Assembly (NCBI GenBank): GCA_037974665.1 | Contig: CM075768.1 | Span: 2,630,501-2,694,500 of the forward strand | From: Ehretia macrophylla | Taxonomy: Eukaryota > Streptophyta > Magnoliopsida > Boraginales > Ehretiaceae | Direction: 5' to 3' | Length of the DNA: 64,000 nt | Shown here: in pieces, positions 21,348-33,608 of the stretch | Numbering within the stretch: position 1 is the first letter of the stretch | Layout: each line of letters starts with the position of its first letter | The notes under the pieces: generated by a model | Database searches by the model: none | What the model saw: only the letters and a program-made list of their open reading frames with translations | What the model was told of the DNA's origin: nothing | Program-made: the position numbers and the translations under genes

Positions 21348-22289
21348 TCTTACATAGAGACATGAGTGCGTGTGATAGGGATTCCGTCAAGAAATGTCCT
21401 ACACGATCTAATAATTAAGTAACCAAAAATATTTGGCCGAAGTAAAATAGTGGAAGTCATTCTACTATTCATTGACGGGTTACTAATTAATTAAATTTGG
21501 TCATAGAATTAAGTAAATAAGTTTGGCATCCCTATCAATGACTCTCACTTAATCAGAACATATCAAACAGAGGAAATGAATTACACAATAACTATATACT
21601 TAAGGGTTTGTATTATTCTACTTCATCATTAGTTAGGTAGTCATGATATATTGCTTGGTGTCACTCATAACTTGTGAAAATTAAATAATTAGAAGGAGTT
21701 CTAATTGAATATTAATCCATTTGATATTTATTCTACTGCCAACTAATCATGAACCCAAGAGGTCATGAAAATTAAATATTTAGAAGGAGTTCTAATTGAA
21801 TATTAATATGTTTAATATTTATTTTACTGCCAACTAATCATGAACGAAGAGGTAACACATAGTAAAGATCTGGCAAGCTAATTAGTAGAGAGATTGAGTT
21901 AAATTAATTATGAGGATAGTTTTGATATTAATTTAATTATGGAATTTGTTGGGGTTGGAATAAAGTCCAACCAGTCCATTAATCCTAAATCAAATAGGAA
22001 TGGACAAGCTCCTTTCAATAAGAAGTTACTACAATAGAAAAGCTAGCACTTTTCTCTCTCAGTAGAACATGATTTCTCTCTAATAATCCCAATGGGGTAA
22101 ATTACTTGACTTAGCATGGATTTCGTGTGGATACTTTTGGAGGGTTTATGCTTGGGAAGTTAGAATCGTCTTTAGTTCCATATACTGATTTTTGCGCTAC
22201 GAGGGTAATCCCATAATTTTATCTATGTATTTTAATATGTTCTTAATTATACATGTTTAAATCTACGTATATTGCCATGAACAGAAACA
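21348..22289. other. Unclassified LTR-like stretch with a 91-bp tandem duplication
   Basis: No gene. 21676-21766 and 21767-21857 are tandem copies of about 91 bases (gaaaattaaat..agaggt). The later part ('ttgttggggttggaataaagtcc', 'cttttctctctcagtagaacatg', 'ttcgtgtggatacttttggag') has the feel of a Ty1/copia LTR, but no boundaries or PBS were found. Confidence 0.3.
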
Positions 22290-22772
22290 TGACTAATAAG
22301 GGGGTACCCTAAGCCGAAAAGTGCATAAATGTGTTTTCCAGACCTGAACTGCATGACGCGGTCCCTACTTGACCTGGATGATTTCCCTCTAGCTTGCCCA
22401 TCATATCAGACAAGACATGAAGCATGACCCCCAGCTCAGACCAAAGGATAATAGCTTTGTCCACTGGGTAATAGCTTTGTCTAGTGGGCACACGACTCGG
22501 GTAGTTAGTTGCGTGCCGAGCAGCATTAGGCATTAATTGTTGCTCAGACTTATGATTAGTATAAATAGAGATATTCCATGTATTTATAAGGTAACTTGTA
22601 CATATTTATTGCTCTCAACTACCCCTTGTTCAGCTCGAACATGCTAATCACTTTCACACCCAAGGTAAAACATGTGTCATAACCCCCACGATTCCCTATC
22701 TTGTTTTGCAGGTCAGACTATTGAGATTGAAAGTACTGAGCTTGGGTGGATGCATATTTTTCCTCATCATCA
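22290..22772 (+). repeat. 5' LTR of Tat/Retand-type element H (approximate)
   Basis: The right boundary is firm: the sequence ends 'cctcatcatca' just before the PBS. The left boundary is a guess at TGACTAATAAGGGGG. Moderately GC-rich sequence with 'agtataaatagagatattcc' near 22559, a plausible TATA box. Confidence 0.45.
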
Positions 22773-22791
22773 ATTGGCACCGTCTGTAGGA
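22773..22791 (+). other. Primer binding site of H
   Basis: attggcaccgtctgtagga closely matches the attggcgccgtctgtggga sequence that typically follows the 5' LTR of Tat/Retand Ty3/gypsy elements. Confidence 0.7.
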
Positions 22792-22859
22792 CCATAGTTC
22801 CCTTACTTTCCCACCAACTCACTAAGAAAAACCACTATAGTAAATACCAGAAACCATAA

Positions 22860-23319
22860 ATGTGGCGCTAGGGACCCTCCACCATTAGACGAGGTACTTG
22901 AAACGGCCCCTAACACAAACCTAACCCAAGCCCGCACTGGATCGAGTCAGCGTATACACTTAGCCCCTAATATATCCTAACTCGAAGTAGAGGACCCAAC
23001 GCCTTCTATGAGTCCCGAGGTGAAGCTGTTGTACCATATATTTAGAGAGCTCCAAGACACGGTCACCCGCCTTGCTGCAAACCAGGCAGCCCAACTGCAG
23101 CACTGGCCCCAGGTCCACATAGCCAACCTAAGGCGTGGATGGGCTATTCAGGAGCAGACGCGATGAGCTAAGAGTGATGCTAAAGATCGGGGTTCCTCGG
23201 GGCCAGTTAACCGTCCCGAGGTGTCAAAGGGGAAGAGGATAGTTGGAGCAGAACCTGAACCAACCAAGACTGCAGTGGCGTTGCCAAAGTCGTCTATCAG
23301 CTTGGGATTAGCCCCTTGA
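22860..23319 (+). pseudogene. gag: gag N-terminal remnant of element H
   Basis: A mostly open frame from about 22860 reads RDPPPLDEVLETAPNTN and onward through VKLLYHIFRELQ with Ala/Gln-rich continuation, as expected for the start of a Tat-type gag. A stop interrupts it near 22978 and another near 23164. It is cut by solo LTR C2 at 23320. What follows C2 (27597) corresponds to a pre-RT region, so most of gag and all of protease have been deleted. Confidence 0.45.
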
Positions 23320-26300
23320 TGTAACACACTGATCCCTCATGAGAACGGAGCCCCAATCCAATACCTGAGGTCACAAAAAATAAGGAAAACGGACGGAGTT
23401 TCCCCTATTTATAGGACAATCCAAAACCTGTAAACAATATTTATAACCACAAAACTATGATCTAACTCCATTCCTTCATCCCCTCCATCAAAACTATCTC
23501 ATACAACAAACTCTTCAAGGCCATCCGAGCCTTGGATCCAACATTGAAGGCACACAAGCATGCATTCATTAACTGTTGAACATCTATAATTATAATTTTA
23601 CTTATCATACCACTCTAATATTATCTAGTTTTATTTCTTATAATTTAAGTCTGTTAACCAATCAAAACATACAAGCATGCAACCACCAGACAATAAAGTA
23701 AAGATTACAAGTTATTACAACATTACAAGTCATTCATAACAATCAATATATTCTAAACTTAACTTTACAAGTACAAAACTGAATTCAATGGCAATCCACG
23801 TAAGCCAGCATAATCAATCACAAAACTCTCGAGCCTTATTTTCTACTCCTGATAGCACTGATCCTAAAAGGTGTTAGAAACGAGAATGAGTATACAACAT
23901 GTATACTTAGTGAGGAAGGTGATGCATCATACCGAGAAATGCTTTCGTGAGATGCAACAAGGATAATAACATATACAACACAAAACAACAAAGTTAATTA
24001 GACAAGTATTTAACCACATATAAAAAGGATACGGTTCCACGTTTGTCTTCAATCACGAGCCATGAGCCAAGATCTTCAACAAGTGCCGGTAAACCCCTTA
24101 TTCCTCCAAATGGGGTACTCCGGATATACCCCGATCCTACTACCATTTCTCTTGAGTTAGGTCCATATGTCCCAACGAGGTGAACCACGCCTCTAGGGCA
24201 GTGGAGTATACTCAGCGAGAGAAAGGGAATAGGCACCATGGTAGTCGAGGGAGCACGGCAAGCCTGATGCCGCCCGTGTTTCTCGACGCTACCATGTCTA
24301 AAAAGGTTGCACAACCCCGAGTCAAGAACACGAGATCCAAGTATATCAAATACCACATAAGAGGAACGACAAAGTAGGCCGCCCTCGCAGTTAATCACAA
24401 ATAACACGAAAAGACTCAAGATAGCAAGTAAAATAATACATATAAACTTTATCAATTACCAAATACTATAATCCAGAAACAATAATATAAGTTAAAATGC
24501 ACAGAAGAGATGAAGACTCCATCACCTTGGATTAGGTTAATTATGCAAGGGTAAAACTTAGATGTACTCCAACCTTCTTGACTTAACTCAAATGTACAAC
24601 CCTAGTCTCTTCACACCAGTATAACATTTTATCAATTAACTATATAAATTCAATTTGAATATCCAAATAATTAACTAGAATTAATATAGCTCAAATAATA
24701 CAATATAGCTCAAATAACACATGTACTTAACTTATCTAACATTTTACTTTAGTTAATAACTTGTACAAGAAACTAGTTCACTCCACATAACAATAACTAG
24801 CTGTTAACTCAACTAAAGAAATTCCTCCAAAGAATTTATAGATAATAAATGTTAAGTTACCTTAATGCTCAAATGACACATTCATTCACAATGACACCAC
24901 CCAGTCTTTTACTACTTAAATAAACTTCTAATTCATATTCTACTTTACTTACAATAGTTAGTAATATCCCAATGAAGATAGCCCAACATTTGCATAGAGG
25001 GAAAGAATTGCATTTATCAACTAATAGAAAAGTTATCTATCAACTATTTAATAACTAGCATATCATTTTAGCAAAATAACTATACTTCAAGCTAAGATTC
25101 TAACATATCACTAGTATGATCAACTTAAGTTAATTACATTTAGCATACAATAGACAACCATCAACTTACAATTAACCTTACATGTAGATTCAAAGAGCAT
25201 TAAATACATTCTTTCATATAGCTTACTTAACCCTTCTAAGTTTTCACTAGTCGCACATTGATAACAACAACTAATTCTAGCAATTGAATTGTTTAGTATA
25301 TATAGAAACATTACCTATCTCTAAAGTTGGCGACCAACACAATTCTACACAATAAGGTCTTGATCGAATACATCCAATTAGAACTGAATTATATCATCAC
25401 TATAGCAAAATAACAACATAATTCAGATTTTCGCGTAACTGGCAGTTCCGACACATCTCACCAAAATGATCATAACTTATTCTAGAAAACTCCGATTAAT
25501 GCACTATAAAAAGCATTAGAAATTAGAATCATAAGGCTTTCTAACGGTGTATAATTCAACCCCTAATCCTTCTCCAATTAATACAGTTTTAAGTCCAAAA
25601 TTACCTCATTTTTGCTGAAAAACCTGGACAGCCACAATTGCACACACACACACACACACGTACACATGGTGTAGTTAGTTCATTTACTTAAAATTCTAAT
25701 ATATATAGTGAGAGCTAACTAAAACTCCAATCTTGTATATTTATGAACATACATGCTAGCTCATTTCTTCTTGAACTCCCACAATATTCTTACAAGCATT
25801 CTTTCGAACATTAAACATGCAATATCTGTTATCTTCTACTTCTAACACAACAACAACCACAACACTAGAATTCTCATTTAACTAGCAAGCAATACCAAAA
25901 TACCACATTGTTAACATAACACCTAATAAATCATATTGAATATCTTATAACCATTATTTAACTCCAATATACACATCCACCCAACGAGAATCCATAATTT
26001 TACTATCTAGCAATCACCATCATTAATGTAAATTATCAACTAGCTAAAACATCTTTTAATTTCTTGTAGATACTTAGCTTTATTTGTTCAGTTACCTATG
26101 CTATAGTCATCCAAATGCCAATTCTTTATCTATAAATGTAGCTCTTCAAGTGTAGATAAATTTAGGTTCAAACGGTACCTAATTCCGAGTTAAATTCCAT
26201 GAGTTATACCATTTTCCGTGCAACTACTCTAAATTGCCCTGCACCAGCGATTTCAGGACACATTTTGGAAATAGCTAAATCGGAGGGTCAAAACATTAGA

Positions 26301-27591
26301 ATTAGCCTTAGTTCTAGAGATCAACATTTATTCTAAACTGCCTAATCTAGCTGCTATGTCAAAATAGCTTCGAAAGACAGGGGCAGTGCACTATTTTGAA
26401 TTTGCAATTTGTTGTCTTCTTGCATTTTAGCTATTTAAACCATTGTTAAGTAATGTATTGACCATATGAGACACTTATACACTTCATTGTGAACTTCTAT
26501 CAAACACCTAGCCTTCATACAAGGGCACCAATTAACCACAACAATACCATTAAGAATACTTGCAACACTTCACAAAACATGCAAAAGAGAACTCATCTAA
26601 CACCACACAAGTTAGAAATTAACTTCTCTTGCAATTATAACTCAATAACTCAACTATCTACTTCATAAACAACATTATATTAGCATAATACTACCATAAA
26701 ATGCAAGATAGATGCAATTATTCACCTTGATTAAGCTAAAAGATGCAAGAAATAAGCTTGATAGCCTTGGCTTTCTTCCTTTTCTTCTTTTTCTCTCTTC
26801 CTTTCTCTCCTCTTTCTTCTCTCTTGTTCAACCATAAAGTGTGTGTGTAGTGTGGTGTCTGATTGTGTATGTGTGTATATTGTAGTATTTGTGCTTTACT
26901 TTTGTTGTTTTTTTTCCATTTAATGCCAAAAGACAAATTAACCCCTCTAACTAATTAACAAATTCTAGTTTTCCATTTAGTTATAATCTAACTAATCTAG
27001 TTTCTATTACAAATTAATAACACACAAGTAATACCTACGATACTTAAAACACATAAATGCACATGAATGCACGCTAAACGAGATGAATACACGTAATATA
27101 GTACAAATAATTATCAATATACATTTTCAAGAAATATACAAATTAATGCTATGTTTTATCATGTTTTACTACTCAAACGGTTCGAAAATCATTTTCTTAA
27201 CACATTCTCCCGATGTATTATGCAATTAAAAATTATGTACGTATGTCCAAATATAAGTGTATTATAAGGGAAAAATATGAGATTTGCAAAATAAATTACT
27301 TTAATTTTTAGCCCAGGCTCAAGGCTCGTTTACAAAAGATGAAAATAGGTCTACTAGATATTTGAAATAATCCCTTGTAATCTAAATGTCAAAATAATAG
27401 CTAAAATATTTTATTTGAACTAATAATATCAGTGTCCCTTTTTGAAAAACATAAAAGAAATAAAAAGAAAATGAAACTACTATTTAAATCTTAATTTCTA
27501 GATTAAACACATTCACACATATAACACTTAAACTAACACAAATTTATATGCAATTAAGTATGTCATGCTATATGTTGGGTCTAGGGTCTCA
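23320..27591 (-). mobile_element. Solo LTR C2 (4.27 kb), inserted in element H
   Basis: Bounded by TGTAACACACTG and TAGGGTCTCA, with a perfect 5-bp duplication CTTGA at 23315-23319 and 27592-27596. Minus orientation: on the minus strand it ends ATGAGGGATCAGTGTGTTACA, like the C1, E2 and G LTR ends. It carries the donor-like CCAAG/GTGATGG near 24520 and a hairpin (GAGTATAC-AACAT-GTATACTT at 23888-23908). Unusually long for an LTR; a (CA)n tract lies near 25640. No coding sequence is supported. Confidence 0.75.
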
Positions 27592-27596
27592 CTTGA

Positions 27597-28902
27597 CCCC
27601 ATACATTTTGGCCACCCTATTGCCTGTTTGTAACCGTATGCCCTGTAGAGGATTTGCAAGAGATCCAACTATTAGACGACAACAAGAAAACCAAGATCAG
27701 GAGTGAGAAATTCAACCAAGCGCGGGTAAACGGCGGGAGGACGGTGGTCATGGAAGTCGAAATCCGCTAAGGAGTGCGTAACAACTCACCTGCTGAATCA
27801 ACTAGCCCCAAAAATGGATGGCGCTTAAGCGCGCAACCTATACTCGACCGCCGGGGCAAGTGCCAGGCCCCGATGAGTAGGAGGGCGCGGCGGTAGCCGC
27901 AAAACCCAGGGCATGAGCGACGCCCCACGGGCCACGTTTGCCGCACTTGTTGGAGTGAGCAATGTGGAACACGGGACATGTTTAGGGGCTCACCCCACAT
28001 CTTACACGGAGGCAAACTCAAGGTGAAAGATGGACGATAACTCCCTGATGACCTTAAGCAAGGTATAAGCCGATTCCTTTTGTAAAATGATAATATATTT
28101 GCTTCGTCAGCCACTGACAAGACAGGTATTAACCCGAGCATAATCGATCATCATTTGAATGTTGAGCCCAATTATCGCTCGGTGCAGCAGAAGTGCAGAC
28201 AATTCTATTATGATAAATAGAAAGTCACTTATGAAGAAGTGGATAAGTTGATTGACGCGGGCCATATATGTGAGATCATGTATCCAACCTAGTTGTCTAA
28301 CGTGGTTCTGGTTCCAAAGACCTCGAGCAAGTGGAGATTGTGTATTGACTTCATCAACCTAAATAAGGCATGCCCTAAGGATTCTTTTACGTTACCTCGG
28401 ATTGATCAGATGGTCGACGCCATCTTGGGATATAAATTACTTATCTTCATGGATGCCTTCAAAGGGTACAACCAAATCAAAATAGCCCTTGAGGACCGAG
28501 AGAAGACAACTTTTATCACTGATAAGGGGCTCTATTATTACAAGGACATGTCATTTGGCCTCAAGAATGCCGGGGTCACTTATCAACGGATGGTGAACAA
28601 AGTATTGAAGTCTCAAATCGGGCGCATCATGGAGATCTATGTTGCTAACATGCTAGTTAAAAGTGAGAAGGCTGAGGATCACATTTCTGACTTGGGAGAA
28701 GCCTTCGCCACCATGGAGAAGTTTAGAATCAAGCTGAATCTAGAGAGTGTGCCTTCAGGGATAAGGCCGGGAAGTTTTTGGGGTTCCAAGTCACGGCTCG
28801 GGGAATCTAGGCTAACCCAAAAAAGATTCAAGCTATATTGGGTTTGGTTCTGCCGAGCTGCATGAATGATATGCAAGAGTTAACAAGCAGAGTGGTAGCC
28901 TT
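27597..28902 (+). pseudogene. pol: Pre-RT and reverse transcriptase of element H (Tat/Retand type)
   Basis: The pre-RT motif VEDLQEIQLLDDN is readable near 27640-27690, then rRNA-derived sequence intrudes. From about 28113 the frame resumes with TGINPSIIDHHLNVEP. From 28293 a 190-codon open frame carries KWRLCIDFINLNKACPKDSF, FMDAFKGYNQI, the FITDKGLYYY segment and FGLKNAGVTYQRMVNKVL, all diagnostic of Tat-clade reverse transcriptase. The catalytic box reads VANML where YVDDM is expected, so the catalytic Asp pair is lost. Element B splits the gene at 28902; the RNase H half resumes at 38768. Confidence 0.75.
27703..27917 (+). pseudogene. Rearranged 25S rRNA gene fragments inside element H
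   Basis: About 37 bases (27703-27739, with 'aaattcaaccaagcgcggg' and 'taaacggcgggag') followed directly by about 178 bases (27740-27917, with 'acggtggtcatggaagtcg', 'gtaacaactcacctg' and 'gatgagtaggagggcgcgg') match conserved plant 25S rRNA as I know it. In the intact gene the first piece lies several hundred bases downstream of the second, so the order is reversed here. Several differences from the conserved sequence show it is a decayed copy, not a functional rRNA gene. Confidence 0.85.
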
Positions 28903-29450
28903 TGTGAGACCCCATATTTTGCTTTATCTCGATTTGTGTGCTTTATCTCGTTTTATGTGAATTGACCTTTTTATGTGCTATATGACTTAGTATGTGCTAA
29001 TTATGTGATAAATACTCCTAATACATGCTAAGTGTGCATTCATGAACTTTTCATCAAAAATGGAGTCAGAAATTTTATCGCCAGTTTTGGTGAATAGTAT
29101 TTTTGAACACCTGTCCGCTAAAATTTTTATAGGGTTGTTTTAAACGTTTTAAAACCTAGTCCTCGAGTATTAATAGACCCGTGTTTGATTAAAATGGATT
29201 TGGAATCGATTTTGGAATTGTAAAGATTTTTACACTTTCTTTTGCAAGAAAACAAGTTTTAAACCGATTCGGGTTAAACTATTTTAATGTAACATTCTTT
29301 GTCATCTAAAATATAATGTCTAGAATTAGTTTAAGTGTTAAATTAATAGTTGAGCAAGAAATACTCAAGAAATGAATTAAAAGACCAGAAAAACAATTAA
29401 AAGACTAAATAAACTACTTTGACTTTGCATTTTTTTATTTGACCAAGCCT

Positions 29451-29460
29451 TTATATGCAT
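29451..29460 (+). promoter_or_regulatory. TATA-like box of LTR B
   Basis: ttatatgcat precedes a CA-rich leader and a purine-rich segment, at the same position in the LTR as in A. Inferred from position only. Confidence 0.35.
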
Positions 29461-30835
29461 AATATCATCAACACACACAAAACACAACAAAAAACACACT
29501 AAAAAAACACACACATACTCGAGAGCTTCAAGGGAGAAAAGAGAAAAAAATTTCAAAGGTTTTCAAAGCAATTTTTCATAGAAAAACCTAGTTTTTGTCC
29601 ATAGAATTTTGTGCCGAGTTGGATTCCGCGTGTTGGGCACGCATTGCACGCATATCTAGACTTATATCGCATCAAAGGTGAGAGCAAAATTCTAGATCTC
29701 AAAAGTCATATTTTATGTTTTTACTCATAACTGCATTTTGAACCGTTAGAATGTTAATTTGAAGTTATATTATTGCTCAGTGCATGCTAAGGATCATTTA
29801 TGTGTATTATTACGAGATTTGAACCATTGTAGCAAAATTATTTATTTTCGGGTATTAAAAGTTGATTAATTAGCCATTTTATGATTATCTTGAGTTGTTG
29901 AGGTTGCAATTGATTGTCGCCGATTTCTAAAAGTTTGTTAATTACGTGGTAGCGCCGTGATAATGCCGAATTTTCGATTGCGATGTTTGGGTGAAAATTC
30001 AGAAATTTCAGCCTAGGTGCATTGAGGTTTTAGGGTTGTTGGGCTTGATTTTGATGTGTCTTGGTTGGTTTCTGAGAGGGCTAAAGTAGTTGATTGAATG
30101 GGTGAGTGTTTGAAACTGATTTGGAGTTGTTTGGATTAGTAGAATGTAAGATATGATTATTTCAAGTTTAGGTTGTCTTTCTTTAAATTGTTGATTAGAG
30201 CCTTTAGATGATTGGGTGGTGCTTGAGTAATTGAATTGTGAGTTGTTGATGGTTAGATTATGGTTAGATTACATGTTTAATGCATGTTAAGTTGGATGGC
30301 CTACTTTATCATCTAACTTAGTTGTTTGTTGTTTAATTGATTACTTGATGTTAAATTGATGGAAATTGATGATAAATGATGATTATTGATTGATGATTGA
30401 TGAACCGGGAGATAGGAAATTCTGCTAGATTGTCCTCCTGTGAATGATGTTTATTATTATTGTTGAGTCTTGGTATATGTGTGCCACCTCTCAGGCAGCG
30501 TCGGGTTGTCAGGTTGATAACGGCATGACTATTAGAGAATACCCCCAGCTCGCATGACGGAGGTGTCATGGAGGGAGGGGCTAGTAAGGTACCTCGGGTG
30601 CGTGAGTAATAGAGAGTTACAAGAAGAATGGTTGAGATCGTGATGGCGTTTGGAGCTACACCAAATTGAGCATCCTTTATTGATTGGTCATTATAGTTAT
30701 GTGTTTATATTGTATTGATGTTCATTTGTGTGTTTACTTGCTCAAAGGATCATTTCCAAGGAGTATAGTAAATACTGTTAGAGATCTATCGGATCCTCAC
30801 TGAGCTTGTTTATATAAGCTCACTCTCTATTATTG

Positions 30836-30937
30836 CATGCATAGAGGTGTCCTTTCGCAAGATTATGGGTACGTGCCACCAGAAGGGAAAAATGTGCCTT
30901 ACGTGGATGAGTCTTATGTGCAAGAGTCTTTGCCATG
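30836..30937 (+). CDS. LTR small reading frame, intact copy (B 5' LTR)
   Basis: A 33-residue frame from ATG to TGA with the pattern QDYGYVPPE near residues 8-16, YVDESYV near 22-28 and a C-terminal SLP. Acidic and Tyr-rich, no signal peptide or membrane segment. Compared with the copy at 45399-45509, most substitutions are in third codon positions (GAT-TAC/TAT, CCT/CCA twice, TCC/TCT, GTT/GTG, CCG/CCA), and the length difference is exactly three codons. The function is unknown and translation is not shown. It may equally be the 3' exon of a longer spliced product. Confidence 0.45.
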
Positions 30938-31337
30938 AGATTGTCTATAGTTATTGCTTTATGATGTATTGTAAAACCTACCTTAGTATAAAGACTTATG
31001 TATAATTGTTTAGTAGTCTTCTTTTGACCATGATAGATTACTACGTTGGTTTGCAATCTATTTTGATGTGTATGTTAAAGTTAAGGTATTATGTTGGAAC
31101 GGAGGCGTATAACTATGAATGGATCGTCTAAGAATTATTGTTGTATAATATGGTTATGTTGTATATTGTTAATGGTATTGAGGAATTGATTGTCGTTTGG
31201 TTGAGGAGTTTGATTGTATGATGTTTTGAGAGGTTAGTTTAGAGCCTCGGTGCCTTAATTACTGTCGTTATACTGTCAAAATTCGGTTGCATCCTGACTG
31301 ATTATAGGTGGGGTTGAGTTGGGGCGTGACATTTAAG

Positions 31338-31349
31338 TGGTATCAGAGC
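31338..31349 (+). other. Primer binding site of B
   Basis: TGGTATCAGAGC, six bases after the LTR end, initiator-Met tRNA type. Confidence 0.9.
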
Positions 31350-31625
31350 GTATGTTAGCTGTCAGCTGGGGTATCCTCGGAATGTGGGTAATGGTCTTAA
31401 CATGAAAGTATGTATGAAGTGAAAGAAAAGTGAACTATGTGTTAATATGGTTAAGTGATTAAGTGATTATGTGATTTAGTGCTTATGTGATTATTTGACT
31501 AATTTGTTTATGTGATTGATACTTAAGTGATTTATGTACTTTATATGAGTTTGTTGCTTATGTGTTAATAGTTGTTCATAGTTTGCTTATGTGTTATAAC
31601 CTGTACTAACTCTTTGATTTGTAGA

Positions 31626-32880
31626 ATGACTGGAAGACCGCGGACCAGAGGTAGGCCTGAGGTGACTGATGAGGTTCCGAGAAATGTGGCACCAGGCCAA
31701 GTTAGGGATGATGATCGTATAGGTGCAGCTTTTGATAGGACGAACGAGATCATAGCCAGTCAGGCACAGTTACTGGCAGGGTAGGTTGCCCAAAATCAGG
31801 CATTGCAGAATCAGTTGTTGAACGCACAGGGTGGGTACCACGGTCGTGGTACACTGAAAGAGTTTTTAGGGTATTGTCCACCACGGTTTCAGGGGGAGCC
31901 GGATGATCGGAAGGCTGAGGCGTGGATTAGTAAGGTGGAGAAGATCTTTGACCCTATGGATTATACCGATGAGCAGAAGGTCACCTTTGCCGTGTACTTG
32001 CTGGATGATGAGGCAAAAGAATGGTGGCGCACGATGAGAACTAGTTGGGCGACTCAGGGTATCCCGTATGTTTGGGATACCTTTCTGTTAGCTTTCCGGG
32101 CAAAGTATGTCCCGAGGATTGCGAGGGAGCAGAGAGAGGCAGAGTTTCTAGCCTTAGTGCAGGGAGATACTTCAGTGGCTCAGTATGAGGCCACTTTCAC
32201 TAGGTTGTCCCGGTATGCACCAGAGTATGTGGTTGACGAAGAACGTAAGACTCGTAGATTCATGTTGGGGTTGAGGCCCGAGATTCAGGATGCGATGGCC
32301 CTGAATCAGTATGATATACTTACGGAGGCCTTTGATGCAGCTTCTAGACTGGAGAAGAGAAAAGGGGAACATATTGTATCTAGCCAGCCTAGCAAAAGGC
32401 CCTTCCAACCGTAGAGTCAGCAGGGAGTGTTTAGGCCTTCAGTACAGCAGGGTGTGTATAGGCTGCCAGATCAGCAGGGTTCTTTCAGGCCACAGGGTCA
32501 GCAGAGTTATTATCGACCTCAGTTTCAGCAAGGGTCTTACCAGGTTCAGTCCCAGTACAGGCCAGCCCAGTCTCAAGGCCAGTACAGGCCTAGTTTTGTT
32601 AGACCTCAGCAGCAGGCTGGTATAACTGCTTCTTCAGCTTTTGGTTCTTCCAGGGGCAGTGTCAGTGCATCATCACCGCAGTGTACTTACTGCAAGCACC
32701 AGAGCCATGTGGAGGCCGACTGTAGGGTGAAGTCAGGGGCTTGTTTGGGTTGCGGTAGCAATCAGCATAAGGCGAGGGATTGCCCTAGATATCAGAGGAC
32801 TGAAGGTCGGGCAGCGACTCAGGGTTATCAGGGTCGACCTACGGGCCTTGGACCTCAGCAGCAACGGGTTCAGGCTCGGG
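31626..32880 (+). pseudogene. gag: gag of element B
   Basis: Starts at the ATG following ctttgatttgtagA, a good splice-acceptor-like context. Same domain order as A: Arg-rich N-terminus, central gag domain with EWWRTMRTSW and RFMLGLRPE, Gln-rich QQG tail, and two intact CX2CX4HX4C knuckles at about 32680-32785. Stops at 31782 and 32412 are both CAG to TAG relative to A. The frame then runs openly to 33200, well into protease. Confidence 0.85.
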
Positions 32881-33608
32881 TCTACGCAGTTGACTTGGAG
32901 GAGATGCCTGAGGAGACTGCAGTTGTGGAAGGTAACTTCCTTATACTTGATCAACTTGTTAAAGTATTGATTGATTCTGGTGCTACGCATTCTTTCATTA
33001 CTCCTGCTTGTGTGCAACGTGTTAATGTGCAACCTGAAAGATTGCCTTATGTGGTTAAGATTAGTACCTCTTTGACTGATAAGTATATTACTGGCTTAGT
33101 ATGTAAGGATTGTATAATACATGTTAAGGGGTATAATTTTCCTTCGGACCTTATCTTATTTCCTATCTGGGGGTATGATGTTATCTTGGGTATGGATTGA
33201 CTATCTAAGTACGATGCCCAGTTGAACTGTAGAACAAACGTTGTACAGTTTCGTTTGCCAGATCAGCCAGTAGTTGAGGTAGTAGGGAACCGGGGTGCTA
33301 AGACGAGTTTTGTTATCTCAGCAACTAAAGCTGTTAAGTTGGTGAGTAAGGGGTGTTCGAGTTATCTAGCTTATTTGATCAACAAGCCCTCTGATAAGCT
33401 ACAACTGGAGGAAGTTCCTATTATTCGGGAATATCCTAATGTATTTCCCGAGGAGTTGCCAGGGTTACCACCAGAGAGAGATATGGAGTTTGTGATTAAT
33501 CTTGTTCCCGGTACTCAACCTATTTCTAAATCAGCGTACCGGATGGCACTAGCTAAGTTGAAGGAGCTGAAAACTCAGTTGCAGGAGTTAATAGAGAAAG
33601 ATTTCATT
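32881..33608 (+). pseudogene. pol: Aspartic protease region of element B
   Basis: Retropepsin motif [10 protein letters not shown] at about 32967-32996, then [19 protein letters not shown] to TGA at 33198 removes the Trp of ILGMDW. The linker [18 protein letters not shown] leads into reverse transcriptase without a shift. Confidence 0.85.

Larger units (their letters stand above)
28903..31331 (+). repeat. 5' LTR of element B
   Basis: TGTGAGACCCCATA to GGGGCGTGACA. Same landmark order as in A: TATA-like 29451-29460, donor-like AAAG/GTGAGAG with GT at 29678-29679, the GGCAGCGTCGGGTTGTC box near 30495, hairpin CATGAC-GGAGGT-GTCATG at 30553-30570, hairpin GAGCTT..AAGCTC at 30801-30820, and the small frame at 30836. 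Confidence 0.95.

Noticed and set aside
27703-27917. Functional rRNA gene
   Set aside because: Only about 215 bases, pieces out of order, several changes at conserved sites, and embedded in a retroelement.
27767-28141. 124-codon minus-strand frame
   Set aside because: It lies across the 25S rRNA-derived segment; openness is a by-product of GC-rich rRNA sequence.
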